From an uncultured Lachnospiraceae bacterium (GTDB lineage Bacteria > Bacillota > Clostridia > Lachnospirales > Lachnospiraceae): a DNA stretch of 64,000 bases. Positions 1-8,999 of the stretch are shown in pieces. Position numbers and translations under genes: made by a program. Each line of letters starts with the position of its first letter. Position 1 is the stretch's first letter. The notes below the pieces were generated by a model. It did not search any database. It had not been told where the DNA came from and worked only from the letters and a program-made list of their open reading frames with translations. The stretch is from NCBI GenBank assembly GCA_905209075.1, contig CAJLRL010000004.1:124001-188000 (forward strand), read 5' to 3'.

Positions 1-2
1 AG

Positions 3-16
3 GTGTGAACAGTAAC
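3..16. repeat. Right arm of a dispersed 34-nt hairpin repeat (cut by window edge)
   Basis: The 14 bases GTGTGAACAGTAAC match one arm of the hairpin repeats at 32547-32580 and 48766-48799. The other arm would lie before the window start, so this copy is only half visible. Confidence 0.5.
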
Positions 17-40
17 TATTTTAAATCGAAATAAATAAAA

Positions 41-78
41 AAACTTCGCACAGCAGAATGCTTTGTGCGGAGTTTTTT
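41..78. terminator. Bidirectional intrinsic terminator
   Basis: Arms ACTTCGCACA (43-52) and TGTGCGGAGT (64-73) pair with one G-U. The stem is flanked by an A-run on the left and a T-run on the right, so it can stop transcription in both directions. On the minus strand it follows the DUF1275 gene directly. Confidence 0.8.
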
Positions 79-784
79 ATTTGACAGTATTTCTTGATGG
101 TAAGCTGCTGCTTTTAGATTCAACGGTTATCGTATGGTATTCAAAGACCGGGCTTACCAGAATAAGTGCAGTCATTATTGGCAGAAACGTAAGCCATATT
201 CCCTTTTCTGATAAAAACTTAACGGCGTAATATCCAAAAAGCACACCAATGTGAAAGAAGATAAGAGTATCGGTAAATATCCATGCTCTTCTTTTTTGAG
301 CCAGATCCTTTTCCCTTATATATTTTGTCCATGACAAAAGAGTCTGTTTATAATTATTTGTAGAAAAGATCGTTGAGCTGTTGTAACAATCAGGGTCAGT
401 AAATGTCTGCCATTGATATGCATTTAAAATAAATACAGGGAATAATGCCAGAAGTGGATTTGCCGAAAGTGGTATAAGTCCTGAGATTGCTATGCATAGA
501 ACTTCAAATATCAAGGCTATGTAATATTTGTATTTAGGCAGGTAAAGCGGAATAAGGAATGCTGCAACGATCGCAATTCCGTAACCTATGAAAATGCTTA
601 CACGGATAAGCGCATCGTAAAATTTTAAATCAGCGAAATCCAGAACCATTTCTATAAGGTTCATTGTCTGGGCAGCACCGAAGTTCCCACCACGCACAAG
701 GATAGCATACGCACCGGTAAGTCCTCCGATAAATGCCATATTAAAATGTAGTAAAATCCTTTTATGTCTGATCAACCAATTCAT
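77..784 (-). CDS. DUF1275 (YoaK-type) integral membrane protein
   Basis: A 235-residue, strongly hydrophobic protein with about six membrane segments. Near residues 30-43 it has the family signature RGGNFGAAQTMNLI, after a GGLTGAY segment, as in DUF1275/YoaK proteins of the inner membrane. Their function is not established. The ATG at 784 is preferred over a TTG at 796 because GGTGA lies at a suitable distance upstream of it. A promoter at 802-830 reads into the gene, and a terminator follows its stop codon. The foldback element begins just upstream of the -35 box, so the insertion may have altered its regulation (inference). Confidence 0.8.
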   Translation of the reverse strand: MNWLIRHKRILLHFNMAFIGGLTGAYAILVRGGNFGAAQTMNLIEMVLDFADLKFYDALIRVSIFIGYGIAIVAAFLIPLYLPKYKYYIALIFEVLCIAISGLIPLSANPLLALFPVFILNAYQWQTFTDPDCYNSSTIFSTNNYKQTLLSWTKYIREKDLAQKRRAWIFTDTLIFFHIGVLFGYYAVKFLSEKGIWLTFLPIMTALILVSPVFEYHTITVESKSSSLPSRNTVK

Positions 785-801
785 ATTTATCACCAACGCC
801 T

Positions 802-830
802 ATTATAGAACTATAGCTATTAAAATGCAA
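802..830 (-). promoter_or_regulatory. Sigma-A promoter for the DUF1275 gene
   Basis: Read on the minus strand: TTGCAT (825-830), a 17-bp spacer, then TATAAT (802-807). It sits about 20 bp upstream of the start codon and about 12 bp from the end of the foldback element. Confidence 0.65.
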
Positions 831-841
831 ACTCAAATAAT

Positions 842-1396
842 TTACTTAAACTTCCCACATTATATTGTGGCAAGGTGCCGTCCGGGGTGAGGGCTTACGC
901 TTCTTCCGATAGCGGAACATTTCGTCCGGATTGCGTAAATTTGTCAGGTGCCTGTTTCCAGCTCGAAGTTTGTGTACATTCTCCAGATGCACACCCACGC
1001 CACGGTGTCCGTCTATGGCACACACTCTCATACTCCTTAGTCTAGTGGGAGTAAATGCCGTTTCCAGCTAAGTTTATTATGCACGGGTGCTCCAAACGCG
1101 CTATTTACGTTGTGAAGTTGATTTAGACTACAAGCTTGAACGTGTGCGCGCCCGTGCAACCTCTAGCTGTAAATCGGCATCAACTCCCACACGACACGTC
1201 AGAAATCGAGTGTGTGCCATAGACGGACGCTGCGGTGTGGGTGTACAGCTGTAGAATGAACATAAATAATCAAAAGAGCCGGAAACAGACACCGGCAAAT
1301 TAGCAATCCGTACGAGTTCCGCTATCGGAAGAAGTGTAAGCCCACACCCCGGACGGTGCCATCAACATTATGCATATGGGAAGTTTTAGTAATTTA
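842..1396. mobile_element. 555-bp foldback (MITE-like) element with 8-bp direct repeats
   Basis: Almost the whole stretch is one imperfect inverted repeat with its centre near 1118. Left-arm blocks such as CTTCTTCCGATAGCGGAAC (899-917), TCCGTCTATGGCACACACTC (1008-1027) and GTGGGAGT recur in inverted order in the right arm, at about 1319-1337, 1208-1227 and 1184-1191. The outer ends TTACTTAAACTTCCCA and TGGGAAGTTTTAGTAA are near-inverted copies. The 8-bp word CAAATAAT flanks both ends (834-841 and 1397-1404) and looks like a target-site duplication. The element is clearly richer in G+C than its AT-rich flanks and encodes no plausible transposase. It would be a non-autonomous foldback or MITE. 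A 39-bp remnant of one end lies at 47710-47748. Confidence 0.75.
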
Positions 1397-1487
1397 CAAA
1401 TAATGTATTAAAATTAAAATCAGTGGCGAAGATCTTAAAAAACAATTATAATATCTTTTGTATAAAATAGATGGTACGGAGGAAATG

Positions 1488-2780
1488 ATGAAGTTTTCGG
1501 GATATGAATTATTATGGCTGTTTTTTGTATACTCTTTTCTGGGATGGATAGGTGAGACAGTATATGCGACGATAAGACAGAAAAAGTTTGCAAACAGAGG
1601 TCTTATAAATGGCCCTCTTTGTATTATATATGGTGTAGGAGCGGTTGTAATATCTGTAACCATAAATGAATTAAATGGAATATGGCTGTTTATTTTTTCG
1701 ATGATCTATCTGACTGTGATAGAGTGGATAGCAGGGCATCTTATAGAGAAAGTGTATAAAGAACGCTGGTGGGATTATAGAGAACGTAAATGGAATCTTG
1801 ATGGATATATATGCCTTTTCTCTTCAGTTTTATGGGGAATTTTAGGATTTTTAGTAATAAAGTTTGGAAATGGCTTAGCGCTGCTGGTGTTTAAACTATG
1901 TCCTTCTTTTATAATAGAACTGATCATATGGATTTTTGCAGCGGTTCTTGTAGTGGATATACTGGCGTCATATATGCTTGTTACAGGCAGAAAAGGCAGG
2001 TTTGATAAGCTTGAACGAGCAAATAATGCTATTGCAAATGCCACGGCAAAGCTTGGAAAGTGGATTGCTTTACATGTAGAAAAGCGAATTACGAAGGCAT
2101 ATCCACAAATGGAAAAGTCTGCCGGAGTGGAAAAGGAAGCCGGATTCGCAAAGGGCTGCAGCTTTTACAAAATTATCCTGCTTTTCTTTATAGGCGCTTT
2201 TTTGGGAGATGTAACAGAGACGATATTCTGCAGGCTGACAGCGGGCGTGTGGATGAGCCGCAGCAGTGTTGTCTGGGGACCATTCAGTATTGTATGGGGA
2301 TTTGCCATAGCTGCTGTAACACTTTTACTATATAAATATAAGGACAGATCAGATAGCTTTTTGTTCTGGACAGGAACACTTCTGGGGGGAGCCTATGAAT
2401 ATCTGTGCAGTGTGTTTACAGAGATCGTGTTTGGAAAAATATTCTGGGACTACAGTGGAATGCCGTTTAATCTTGGAGGCCGCATAAATTTATTGTATTG
2501 TTTTTTCTGGGGGATCGCAGCAGTTGCCTGGTTTAAGAAATTGTATCCAAGGATTTCCGGCCTTATAGAGAAAATACCTCATCTAGCCGGAAAAATAATT
2601 ACATGGACTCTTATAATATTTATGTGCTGCAATATTGTGGTATCATGTATGGCTTTGATCCGCTATGATGAGCGTGGGAATGATGTTAAAGCGGATCGTG
2701 CATGGAAAACTTATATGGATGAGCATTACGGAGATGAAAAAATGCAGTTGATTTATCCTAATGCTAAAATGACGGATTAG
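1488..2780 (+). CDS. PF06541-type membrane protein (putative ABC transporter permease family)
   Basis: A 430-residue polytopic membrane protein made of two related halves. Each half opens with a short helix and a glycine/acidic motif: GWIGETVY near residue 20 and GDVTETIF near residue 230. Each is followed by a loop with a GP(L/F) turn (NGPLCIIYG, WGPFSIVWG). This duplicated layout is typical of the family named putative ABC-transporter type IV (PF06541), whose substrate is unknown. The ATG at 1488 follows GGAGG at 1478-1482. An upstream TTG at 1458 lacks a ribosome site. The C-terminus ends in a membrane helix and a charged tail. A TATAAT at 1447-1452 may serve as its -10 box, with a weak -35. 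Confidence 0.75.
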   Translation: MKFSGYELLWLFFVYSFLGWIGETVYATIRQKKFANRGLINGPLCIIYGVGAVVISVTINELNGIWLFIFSMIYLTVIEWIAGHLIEKVYKERWWDYRERKWNLDGYICLFSSVLWGILGFLVIKFGNGLALLVFKLCPSFIIELIIWIFAAVLVVDILASYMLVTGRKGRFDKLERANNAIANATAKLGKWIALHVEKRITKAYPQMEKSAGVEKEAGFAKGCSFYKIILLFFIGAFLGDVTETIFCRLTAGVWMSRSSVVWGPFSIVWGFAIAAVTLLLYKYKDRSDSFLFWTGTLLGGAYEYLCSVFTEIVFGKIFWDYSGMPFNLGGRINLLYCFFWGIAAVAWFKKLYPRISGLIEKIPHLAGKIITWTLIIFMCCNIVVSCMALIRYDERGNDVKADRAWKTYMDEHYGDEKMQLIYPNAKMTD

Positions 2781-2792
2781 GATTTATATCTC

Positions 2793-2821
2793 TTGTTTCT
2801 GAAATGAAAAGCTATTATAAT
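2793..2821 (+). promoter_or_regulatory. Sigma-A promoter for ybaK
   Basis: TTGTTT (2793-2798), a 17-bp spacer and TATAAT (2816-2821), about 55 bp before the ybaK start. Confidence 0.6.
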
Positions 2822-2876
2822 ATAGAAAGCACACACTTTGTTATAGTGAGCCGAAACTAGTGCAGAAGGTGAAGAC

Positions 2877-3362
2877 ATGAGTAAAAAAGAAGCAAAAACA
2901 AATGCTGTCAGAATACTTGAAACGATGAAGATCCCTTATGAGGCGAGGACATATGAGTGTGATGAGTTTGTTGATGCATCACAGATTGCGGATACACTTG
3001 GACTTGATCATAAAGGAATGTACAAGACGATTACGACAGTAGGCAAAAGCGGCGGATATTATGTATTTGTTGTGCCTATAGATGATGAGATCGATTTCAA
3101 AAAGGCGGCAAAAGCAGCTGGTGAGAAATCAATAGAGATGCTGCATCTTAAGGATCTGACAAAGGTCACAGGATATATAAGAGGCGGATGTACATCTATA
3201 GGGATGAAAAAGCAGTATCCTACATTTGTAGACGAATCCGCAAAAGAGCTTGATAGGATAACGGTGAGCGGTGGAAGGATAGGACTCCAGATCACGCTTG
3301 CGCCGGATGATCTGTTAAGAGCTGACAAAGGTGTTTACGCGGATATAATCCGCAGAGCATAA
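2877..3362 (+). CDS. ybaK: YbaK/EbsC family Cys-tRNA(Pro) deacylase
   Basis: A 161-residue single-domain protein of the YbaK/ProX editing family, which hydrolyses Cys mischarged on tRNA-Pro. Family features visible are the N-terminal KTNAVRILE helix, the YKT segment holding the presumed catalytic lysine, and the conserved loop VTGYIRGGCTSIGMKK near residues 98-113. Length is normal for the family. The start ATG follows a purine-rich GAAGGTGAAG. It has its own promoter at 2793-2821, and tldD follows 28 bp after its stop, so the two are probably cotranscribed. Confidence 0.92.
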   Translation: MSKKEAKTNAVRILETMKIPYEARTYECDEFVDASQIADTLGLDHKGMYKTITTVGKSGGYYVFVVPIDDEIDFKKAAKAAGEKSIEMLHLKDLTKVTGYIRGGCTSIGMKKQYPTFVDESAKELDRITVSGGRIGLQITLAPDDLLRADKGVYADIIRRA

Positions 3363-3390
3363 AGTTTATAAAATATAGCAGGAGGTTGAC

Positions 3391-4821
3391 ATGAAGGTAA
3401 AATCAAGTGAGTACCTTACAAATACCAGACCGCTTCTGAAAAAACTTTTAAACAGACTGCTTGAAAGTTTTTCATATGCATCAATACTTGCAGTGGATTC
3501 AGAAGCTTATCAGTATAGAGTTTCAAAAACCGTTACATTCATGGGAGAGGACGATCTGTTATGCAATCGTGGATTTGTCATAAAAGTCTATGATGGAAAT
3601 GCATATGGAGAGTATTCCTTCAATGATATATCCGAAGAAAAAATAGAAGATATCGTAAGCATGGTAAAAAGTGTGGTTGCGTTAAAAGAATCAGTAAATG
3701 GTATGACACTCAGCCAGTATAAACAGTTAGAGGATGAGCCATGTACATTCTGTGAGAGCACAGATTATGAAATAGCTCCGGAGGATATGGGTGATGAGGC
3801 TATACTGGCGAAACTTACAGAGATAAAGGATGATGCACTTTTATATGACAAAAAGATTTTAAATGCAACAGTCGGATTATCAACACAAAAGTACAGCAAA
3901 TTATTTTTATCCCCAAACAGGGATATGGAGCAGAACGTTATGTGGGCATGTGGAATGCTCATGGTAGACGCAAAGAAAGACGCAGTTGTTAAATATAGTT
4001 TTAAAGGCTTTTCAAATCTCGGCGGCATAGAGATCATGCGTGATATAAGGGGTGGAATCGGCCATGTTGGTAAGAACACACTCGAATTGCTTGAAGCATC
4101 ACCGATCGAGCCGGGCGAGTATGATTGCATCTGCACACCGGAAGTTACGGGAATGATTGCCCATGAGGCATTTGGCCATGGTGTGGAGATGGATATGTTT
4201 GTAAAAGACAGAGCCCTTGCGAAATCATACGTTGGAAAGGATGTTGCTGCACCTGTCCTTACAATGCATGATGGAGCCAATATGGCATGTGAACATGAGG
4301 TCGCAAGCTATTTCTTTGATGATGAGGGAGTCCTTTCGAAGGATACGGTAGTAATAAAGGATGGTGTCCTTCAGACTGGAATATCGGATGCACAGTCCGC
4401 TATGAGCCTTGGTACGGTTCCTACCGGAAACGGAAGAAGGGAAAGCTATAAGAGAAAAGCATACACACGTATGACAAATACTTATTTTGAATCGGGCAAG
4501 GATAAACTCGAGGACATGATAGCTTCGATCAAGTACGGATTTTTACTTGAGGATGCATCAAGCGGTATGGAGGATCCGAAAAACTGGGGAATCCAGCTGA
4601 TGGTAAATATTGCAAGAGAGATCAAGGACGGAAAATTTACAGGAAAAGTATTTTCTCCTATCGTAATGAGCGGCTATGTGCCGGATTTACTCAAATCTAT
4701 TACAATGATGTCCGATGAAATAAAACTCGGAGGAAGTGGATTCTGCGGAAAAGGCTATAAGGAATGGGTTAAAGTCTCAGATGGAGGTCCATATATCAAA
4801 GCAAAGATCAGACTTGGATAA
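3391..4821 (+). CDS. tldD: TldD-type metalloprotease subunit
   Basis: A 476-residue member of the TldD/PmbA (U62) family. It carries the HExxxH zinc motif HEAFGH (His258, Glu259, His263) that gives TldD its catalytic site. It is followed immediately by tldE, as expected for the TldD/TldE heterodimer, a cytoplasmic protease that degrades unfolded peptides and in some systems matures ribosomally made peptides. Its AGGAGG at 3381-3386 supports the start. The stop TAA overlaps an ATG at 4821, so translation of the two subunits is closely linked. No small precursor-peptide gene is recognisable next to the pair. Confidence 0.93.
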   Translation: MKVKSSEYLTNTRPLLKKLLNRLLESFSYASILAVDSEAYQYRVSKTVTFMGEDDLLCNRGFVIKVYDGNAYGEYSFNDISEEKIEDIVSMVKSVVALKESVNGMTLSQYKQLEDEPCTFCESTDYEIAPEDMGDEAILAKLTEIKDDALLYDKKILNATVGLSTQKYSKLFLSPNRDMEQNVMWACGMLMVDAKKDAVVKYSFKGFSNLGGIEIMRDIRGGIGHVGKNTLELLEASPIEPGEYDCICTPEVTGMIAHEAFGHGVEMDMFVKDRALAKSYVGKDVAAPVLTMHDGANMACEHEVASYFFDDEGVLSKDTVVIKDGVLQTGISDAQSAMSLGTVPTGNGRRESYKRKAYTRMTNTYFESGKDKLEDMIASIKYGFLLEDASSGMEDPKNWGIQLMVNIAREIKDGKFTGKVFSPIVMSGYVPDLLKSITMMSDEIKLGGSGFCGKGYKEWVKVSDGGPYIKAKIRLG

Positions 4822-4832
4822 TGGAGGGATAT

Positions 4833-6089
4833 ATGATTCAGAAAATATTAGAAATACTGCATGAGTGCTGTGTCGATGTATACAGCATATGTGAAACAGG
4901 CAGGGAGACAGCAGAACTGTTTTTTATAAAAAAGAATCTCGATATGCGCAGAAAAACAAAAACCGATGACATCGTAGTTACAGTTTACAGGGATTTTGTG
5001 ATAAATGGCGAGAATTACAGAGGAAATGCGAGCTTTAATGTTTCGCCATCTACTTCAGACAAAGAGCTCAAGGCAAAATGTAAGAAAGCTTATATGGCTG
5101 CGAAATTTGTTCCGAACAAATTTTATGATCTTGCTCCGGCGAAAAGGGCAGAGTGCTTTGAGGTTGAGAGTGGTTTGAATGGTATCGGGATCGAACAGGC
5201 TGCATCAAAATTTGTAAATGCAGTTTACAAAGAAGACACAGATGAAAATGCATTTATCAATTCAGCAGAATTTTTTGCTGTAAGAGACAAGGTGCGCATT
5301 GTGAATTCAAATGGAGTTGATGTATCTTATATAAAGAACAATGTAAACGGCGAATTTGTGGTACAATGTAAGAATCCACAGGACGTAGAAACACATCAGA
5401 GTTTTTCGTATGATGACCTCAATACAAAGGAAATATCGGAACTTGTGCGCAATACCCTGAAGCTTACAAAAGATCGTGCAAAGGCTGTGGAGGCTCCAAA
5501 GGCAGGAAAGTATGATATTGTTCTTTCGGGAAAATATGTTGACACTGTACTTGGATATTACAAGGACAGGGCAAATGGAGCGTACGTTTATCAGCAGTAT
5601 TCGGATTATGAGACAGGAAAAGAAATAGGTGCGGATATAAACGTTGAGTATGTGCCGACTGTTCCATATAGCAGCGAAGGCGTCGGGATGAAAAACCTTG
5701 TGTGCATAGAAGACGGAAAGTTAAAGAATATGCATGCAAACTGCAGATATGCATACTATCTCGGAATGAAACCGACTGGTGTGTACTCTAAGATCAGTGT
5801 TCAGCCGGGAGATATGTCTTTTGATGATATGAAAGCACATAAGGGGCTGTATGTTGTGAATTTCTCAGATTTCCAGATGGATAGTCTCAGCGGCTTCTTT
5901 GGAGGAGAGATAAGACTGGCATATTATAATGATGGAGAAAAGATCGTTCCTGTTACAGGGGGCTCGGTAAACGGAACTATAATAGATGCACAGAAGGATT
6001 TTGAGTTTTCGAAGGAGACACAGGAAACCAGTACATTCGCAGGTCCTAAAGCCATACTTCTTAAAGATATAAGTGTTGCAGGTAAATGA
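4833..6089 (+). CDS. tldE: TldE/PmbA-type metalloprotease partner subunit
   Basis: A 418-residue TldD/PmbA family protein without the HExxxH motif, which identifies it as the non-catalytic partner (TldE/PmbA). The C-terminal half contains the conserved FSGFFGGE-like region (LSGFFGGEIRLAY). The ATG at 4833 is chosen because GGAGGG lies at 4823-4828. The ATG at 4821, overlapping the tldD stop, has no ribosome site of its own. It ends a few bases before a small gene at 6110 and was probably transcribed with it. Confidence 0.9.
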   Translation: MIQKILEILHECCVDVYSICETGRETAELFFIKKNLDMRRKTKTDDIVVTVYRDFVINGENYRGNASFNVSPSTSDKELKAKCKKAYMAAKFVPNKFYDLAPAKRAECFEVESGLNGIGIEQAASKFVNAVYKEDTDENAFINSAEFFAVRDKVRIVNSNGVDVSYIKNNVNGEFVVQCKNPQDVETHQSFSYDDLNTKEISELVRNTLKLTKDRAKAVEAPKAGKYDIVLSGKYVDTVLGYYKDRANGAYVYQQYSDYETGKEIGADINVEYVPTVPYSSEGVGMKNLVCIEDGKLKNMHANCRYAYYLGMKPTGVYSKISVQPGDMSFDDMKAHKGLYVVNFSDFQMDSLSGFFGGEIRLAYYNDGEKIVPVTGGSVNGTIIDAQKDFEFSKETQETSTFAGPKAILLKDISVAGK

Positions 6090-6109
6090 TTTTAGATAAG
6101 GAGAAAACT

Positions 6110-6361
6110 ATGTTAGAGTATCGTTATGACACACAGCTTTTGATTGAGGGAACAGATCTCGATGAGGATGTGATAAATGATTATTTCACACAGAATTTCA
6201 AAGGAGATTGCCTTCTTGCGGTTGGAGACGAAGAGCTTATAAAGATTCATTATCATACAAATGAACCATGGAAGGTGCTTGAATACTGTTCTACACTTGG
6301 AGAAATTTACGATATTGTTGTAGAAGATATGGATAGACAGGCAAGAGGACTTCAAGGCTAA
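6110..6361 (+). CDS. Stand-alone domain resembling part of the fatty acid kinase FakA
   Basis: An 83-residue acidic soluble protein. Its core, GDCLLAVGDEELIKIHYHTN followed by EPWKVLEYC, resembles the segment of FakA/DhaK-like proteins (Dak1_2 or YloV C-terminal region) that normally reads like GDSLVVVGDDDLIKVHVHTN. Here it is not attached to a kinase domain. AAGGAG at 6098-6103 supports the ATG at 6110. An ATG at 6086 overlaps the tldE stop but lacks spacing support. It sits between tldE and trpS in one run. Function unknown; a FakB/DegV protein is encoded elsewhere in the window (47745-48593). The family assignment rests on motif memory. Confidence 0.6.
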   Translation: MLEYRYDTQLLIEGTDLDEDVINDYFTQNFKGDCLLAVGDEELIKIHYHTNEPWKVLEYCSTLGEIYDIVVEDMDRQARGLQG

Positions 6362-6395
6362 AATTTAAATATTATTTATTGAATGAGGGAGAAAG

Positions 6396-7478
6396 ATGGA
6401 AAAAATTATATTAACAGGCGATAGACCGACAGGAAGACTCCACATAGGTCATTATGTCGGCTCTCTTCGAAGAAGAGTACAGTTACAGAATTCAGGGGAA
6501 TTTGACAAAATATTTATTATGATCGCAGATGCACAGGCACTTACGGATAACTTTGATAATCCTGAAAAGATCAGGCAGAATATCATAGAGGTTGCGCTTG
6601 ATTATCTGTCAGCAGGACTTGATCCGGCAAAATCTACGCTGTTTGTACAGTCGCAGATACCGGAGCTTACGGAACTTACATTTTTCTATTCGAATCTTGT
6701 TACAGTATCACGTCTGCAGAGAAATCCTACGGTTAAGAATGAAATAAAGCTCCGTAATTTCGAGGCAAGTATTCCGGTCGGATTTTTTACATATCCTATA
6801 AGCCAGGCCGCTGATATAACAGCATTTAAAGCTACAACAGTTCCTGTTGGAGAAGATCAGCTTCCTATGATAGAGCAGACAAGGGAGATAGTAAGAAAAT
6901 TTAATTCGATCTACGATGAAGTACTTGTTGAACCGGATGTACTTTTACCTGAAAATGAGGCATGCTGCAGACTTCCTGGAACAGATGGTGGACAGAAAAT
7001 GAGCAAATCGCTCGGAAACTGCATATATCTTGCTGATTCAGAGGCTGATGTCAAAAAGAAGGTTATGAGTATGTACACAGATCCTACGCATATCCAGGTT
7101 TCAGATCCGGGACATCTGGAAGGAAATACTGTATTTACTTATCTTGATGCTTTCTCTAAGCCAGAGCATTTTGAGGAGTATCTTCCTGAGTATGCAAATC
7201 TTGATGAACTTAAGGCACATTACACCAGAGGAGGCCTTGGCGATGTCAAGATCAAGAAATTCTTAAACAATATCATGCAGGAGGAGCTTGCGCCGATACG
7301 TGCAAGACGTGCAGAGTTTGAAAAGGATATACCGGCAGTGTATGAGATCCTCAAAAATGGAAGTGAAGTGGCAAGAGAGCGCGCTGCACAGACAATGGCA
7401 GAGGTAAAACGTGCCATGAAGATCAATTATTTTGAGGATGCAGAGCTTATAAAGAGCCAGTCTGAAAAATATAAATAA
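6396..7478 (+). CDS. trpS: Tryptophanyl-tRNA synthetase
   Basis: A 360-residue class I aminoacyl-tRNA synthetase that charges tRNA-Trp. The HIGH signature lies in RPTGRLHIGHYVG (residues 8-20) and the KMSKS loop appears as QKMSKSLGN near residue 201. The start follows GAGGGAG. No T-box leader is visible in the 34 bp before it, so it appears to depend on upstream transcription. The CorA gene follows 63 bp downstream. Confidence 0.96.
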   Translation: MEKIILTGDRPTGRLHIGHYVGSLRRRVQLQNSGEFDKIFIMIADAQALTDNFDNPEKIRQNIIEVALDYLSAGLDPAKSTLFVQSQIPELTELTFFYSNLVTVSRLQRNPTVKNEIKLRNFEASIPVGFFTYPISQAADITAFKATTVPVGEDQLPMIEQTREIVRKFNSIYDEVLVEPDVLLPENEACCRLPGTDGGQKMSKSLGNCIYLADSEADVKKKVMSMYTDPTHIQVSDPGHLEGNTVFTYLDAFSKPEHFEEYLPEYANLDELKAHYTRGGLGDVKIKKFLNNIMQEELAPIRARRAEFEKDIPAVYEILKNGSEVARERAAQTMAEVKRAMKINYFEDAELIKSQSEKYK

Positions 7479-7541
7479 ACGGCAGATGTTTAAAGAATCA
7501 AGGGATAGCTGCCATAAAATAAATGATACCGGGAGGCCGTC

Positions 7542-8483
7542 ATGGTAAAATATTACAGGACAGATGATAGAAAAATACATGAAGTAGAAAACATGCAGAA
7601 TGGTGTTTGGATACAAATGGTAAACCCCTCGGTGTCAGAAGGCCAGCTTGTCGCAGATGAACTTAATGTTGACATAGAAGATGTACTTGCGGCACTTGAT
7701 GAAGAAGAGAGCTCACGTATAGAATTACAGGATGGATATACGCTTATTCTTGTAGATATTCCTTCGATAGAAACCAGGCATGACAAGGAATCCTACACGA
7801 CAATCCCACTGGGCATCATTTTGACAGATGAGGAGATCATTACAGTATGTACAGAGGATACACCTGTTTTACAGGTCTTTTTAAATAATCGTGTAAAGGA
7901 ATTCAGCACAAAAAAGAAACTTCGGTTTGTGTATCAGATCCTATATAGAATTTCAGTTTTGTATCAGAATGACCTTCGGATCATCGATAAAATGAGGACT
8001 GAGATCGAGGAACGAGTCGGTGAGGATACAGAGGAAGACGATCTTATCGCATTGCATGAATTAGAGTCGACACTTGTATACTTTGCCACATCACTCAGGG
8101 CGAACGGGGTTGTGCTTGACCGCCTTACAAGATACAAAAGACTTGAACAATATCCGGAGGATAAGGAACTTCTTGGAGATGTGATCGTTGAAAATAAGCA
8201 GGCTATCGAGATGACAGGAATATACAGGGATATCATAAATGGTACAAGGGAGCTTATGAGTACGGTCATAGATAACAGACTGAATAACGTCATGAAATCC
8301 CTTACGATAATCACGCTTGTTATGGCTATTCCTACAGTTGTATCAGGAATCTATGGGATGAATGTAAATGCGAAATGGGTTCCGTTTGCAAACACAGCGC
8401 ATGGATTTACTATAATATGTGGAATCATAATAATCATATGTATACTTATCCTTATTATGTTAAAGAAAAAGAGAATATTATAA
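7542..8483 (+). CDS. CorA-family divalent cation transporter
   Basis: A 313-residue protein with a large acidic cytoplasmic N-terminal domain, a long helical stalk and two C-terminal membrane helices. The first helix ends with the signature YGMN (near residue 271) followed by VNAK, and the chain closes with a basic LKKKRIL tail. This is the CorA/MIT architecture for Mg2+ or similar ions, and homopentameric in known members. The exact ion cannot be read from sequence. A CGGGAGG precedes the ATG. Confidence 0.9.
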   Translation: MVKYYRTDDRKIHEVENMQNGVWIQMVNPSVSEGQLVADELNVDIEDVLAALDEEESSRIELQDGYTLILVDIPSIETRHDKESYTTIPLGIILTDEEIITVCTEDTPVLQVFLNNRVKEFSTKKKLRFVYQILYRISVLYQNDLRIIDKMRTEIEERVGEDTEEDDLIALHELESTLVYFATSLRANGVVLDRLTRYKRLEQYPEDKELLGDVIVENKQAIEMTGIYRDIINGTRELMSTVIDNRLNNVMKSLTIITLVMAIPTVVSGIYGMNVNAKWVPFANTAHGFTIICGIIIIICILILIMLKKKRIL

Positions 8484-8532
8484 AATAAAAGTCATATGGA
8501 AACTATTGATCTTATTGGAGGAAAGATAGAAA

Positions 8533-8907
8533 ATGGCATATGAAAATGATGTAATTATGAGACAGGTGCGTGACATGGCAAGGATGCTGGCAAAGATATT
8601 GTTTGGCAAGGATACACCTACTTACGAGTTAGAACAGAATGAGATTCAGACGTCATCGGATGATTTATATTCAAGGCTGATAGCTATGGTGAAACAGGGA
8701 AAGATAAATCAGGCTGAGAACGTACTGTATGATGAGCTGGATAGAGATGAAGACAGTACAATTGAAGTTGCACTTGGATTTTACGATTATCTGAATGAAC
8801 TGCCTGCGGAATTTCTTGCTATGAACGAGTACAGCAGAGAAGAAATAAATGAGGGGATAAAGGCTCTGGCAGACAGAAAGGGACTTGGAGCCGTAGTGTC
8901 ATACTGA
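8533..8907 (+). CDS. Small conserved acidic protein (DUF6483-like), function unknown
   Basis: A 124-residue soluble, largely helical protein beginning YENDVIMRQVRDMARMLAKI. It contains a TPR-like stretch (SRLIAMVKQGKINQAENVLY). Proteins of this form are common in Lachnospiraceae, and I recall the label DUF6483, without certainty. A GGAGGAAAG ribosome site lies just upstream. It closes the plus-strand run before the terminator at 8944-8993. Confidence 0.65.
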   Translation: MAYENDVIMRQVRDMARMLAKILFGKDTPTYELEQNEIQTSSDDLYSRLIAMVKQGKINQAENVLYDELDRDEDSTIEVALGFYDYLNELPAEFLAMNEYSREEINEGIKALADRKGLGAVVSY

Positions 8908-8943
8908 TTGAAAAGAATATTGCGATTTTTTGAAAATATAAAA

Positions 8944-8999
8944 ACGGCCATGGCATTTCATGTGAATTAGATTCACTGAAAAGCCGTGGCTGTTTGTTT
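8944..8999. terminator. Bidirectional terminator between convergent genes
   Basis: Outer arms ACGGCCATGGC (8944-8954) and GCCGTGGCTGT (8983-8993) enclose an inner stem GTGAAT/ATTCAC. T-rich tracts lie on both strands. It separates the plus-strand gene ending at 8907 from the minus-strand methyltransferase gene. Confidence 0.8.

Noticed and set aside
846..1031. A 61-codon minus-strand open frame ending PCHNIMWEV
   Set aside because: It lies wholly inside one arm of the foldback element, has no ribosome site and no protein-like composition. It is a by-product of the repeat.
6362..6395. A T-box leader for trpS
   Set aside because: The gap is only 34 bp and shows no T-box core or terminator.
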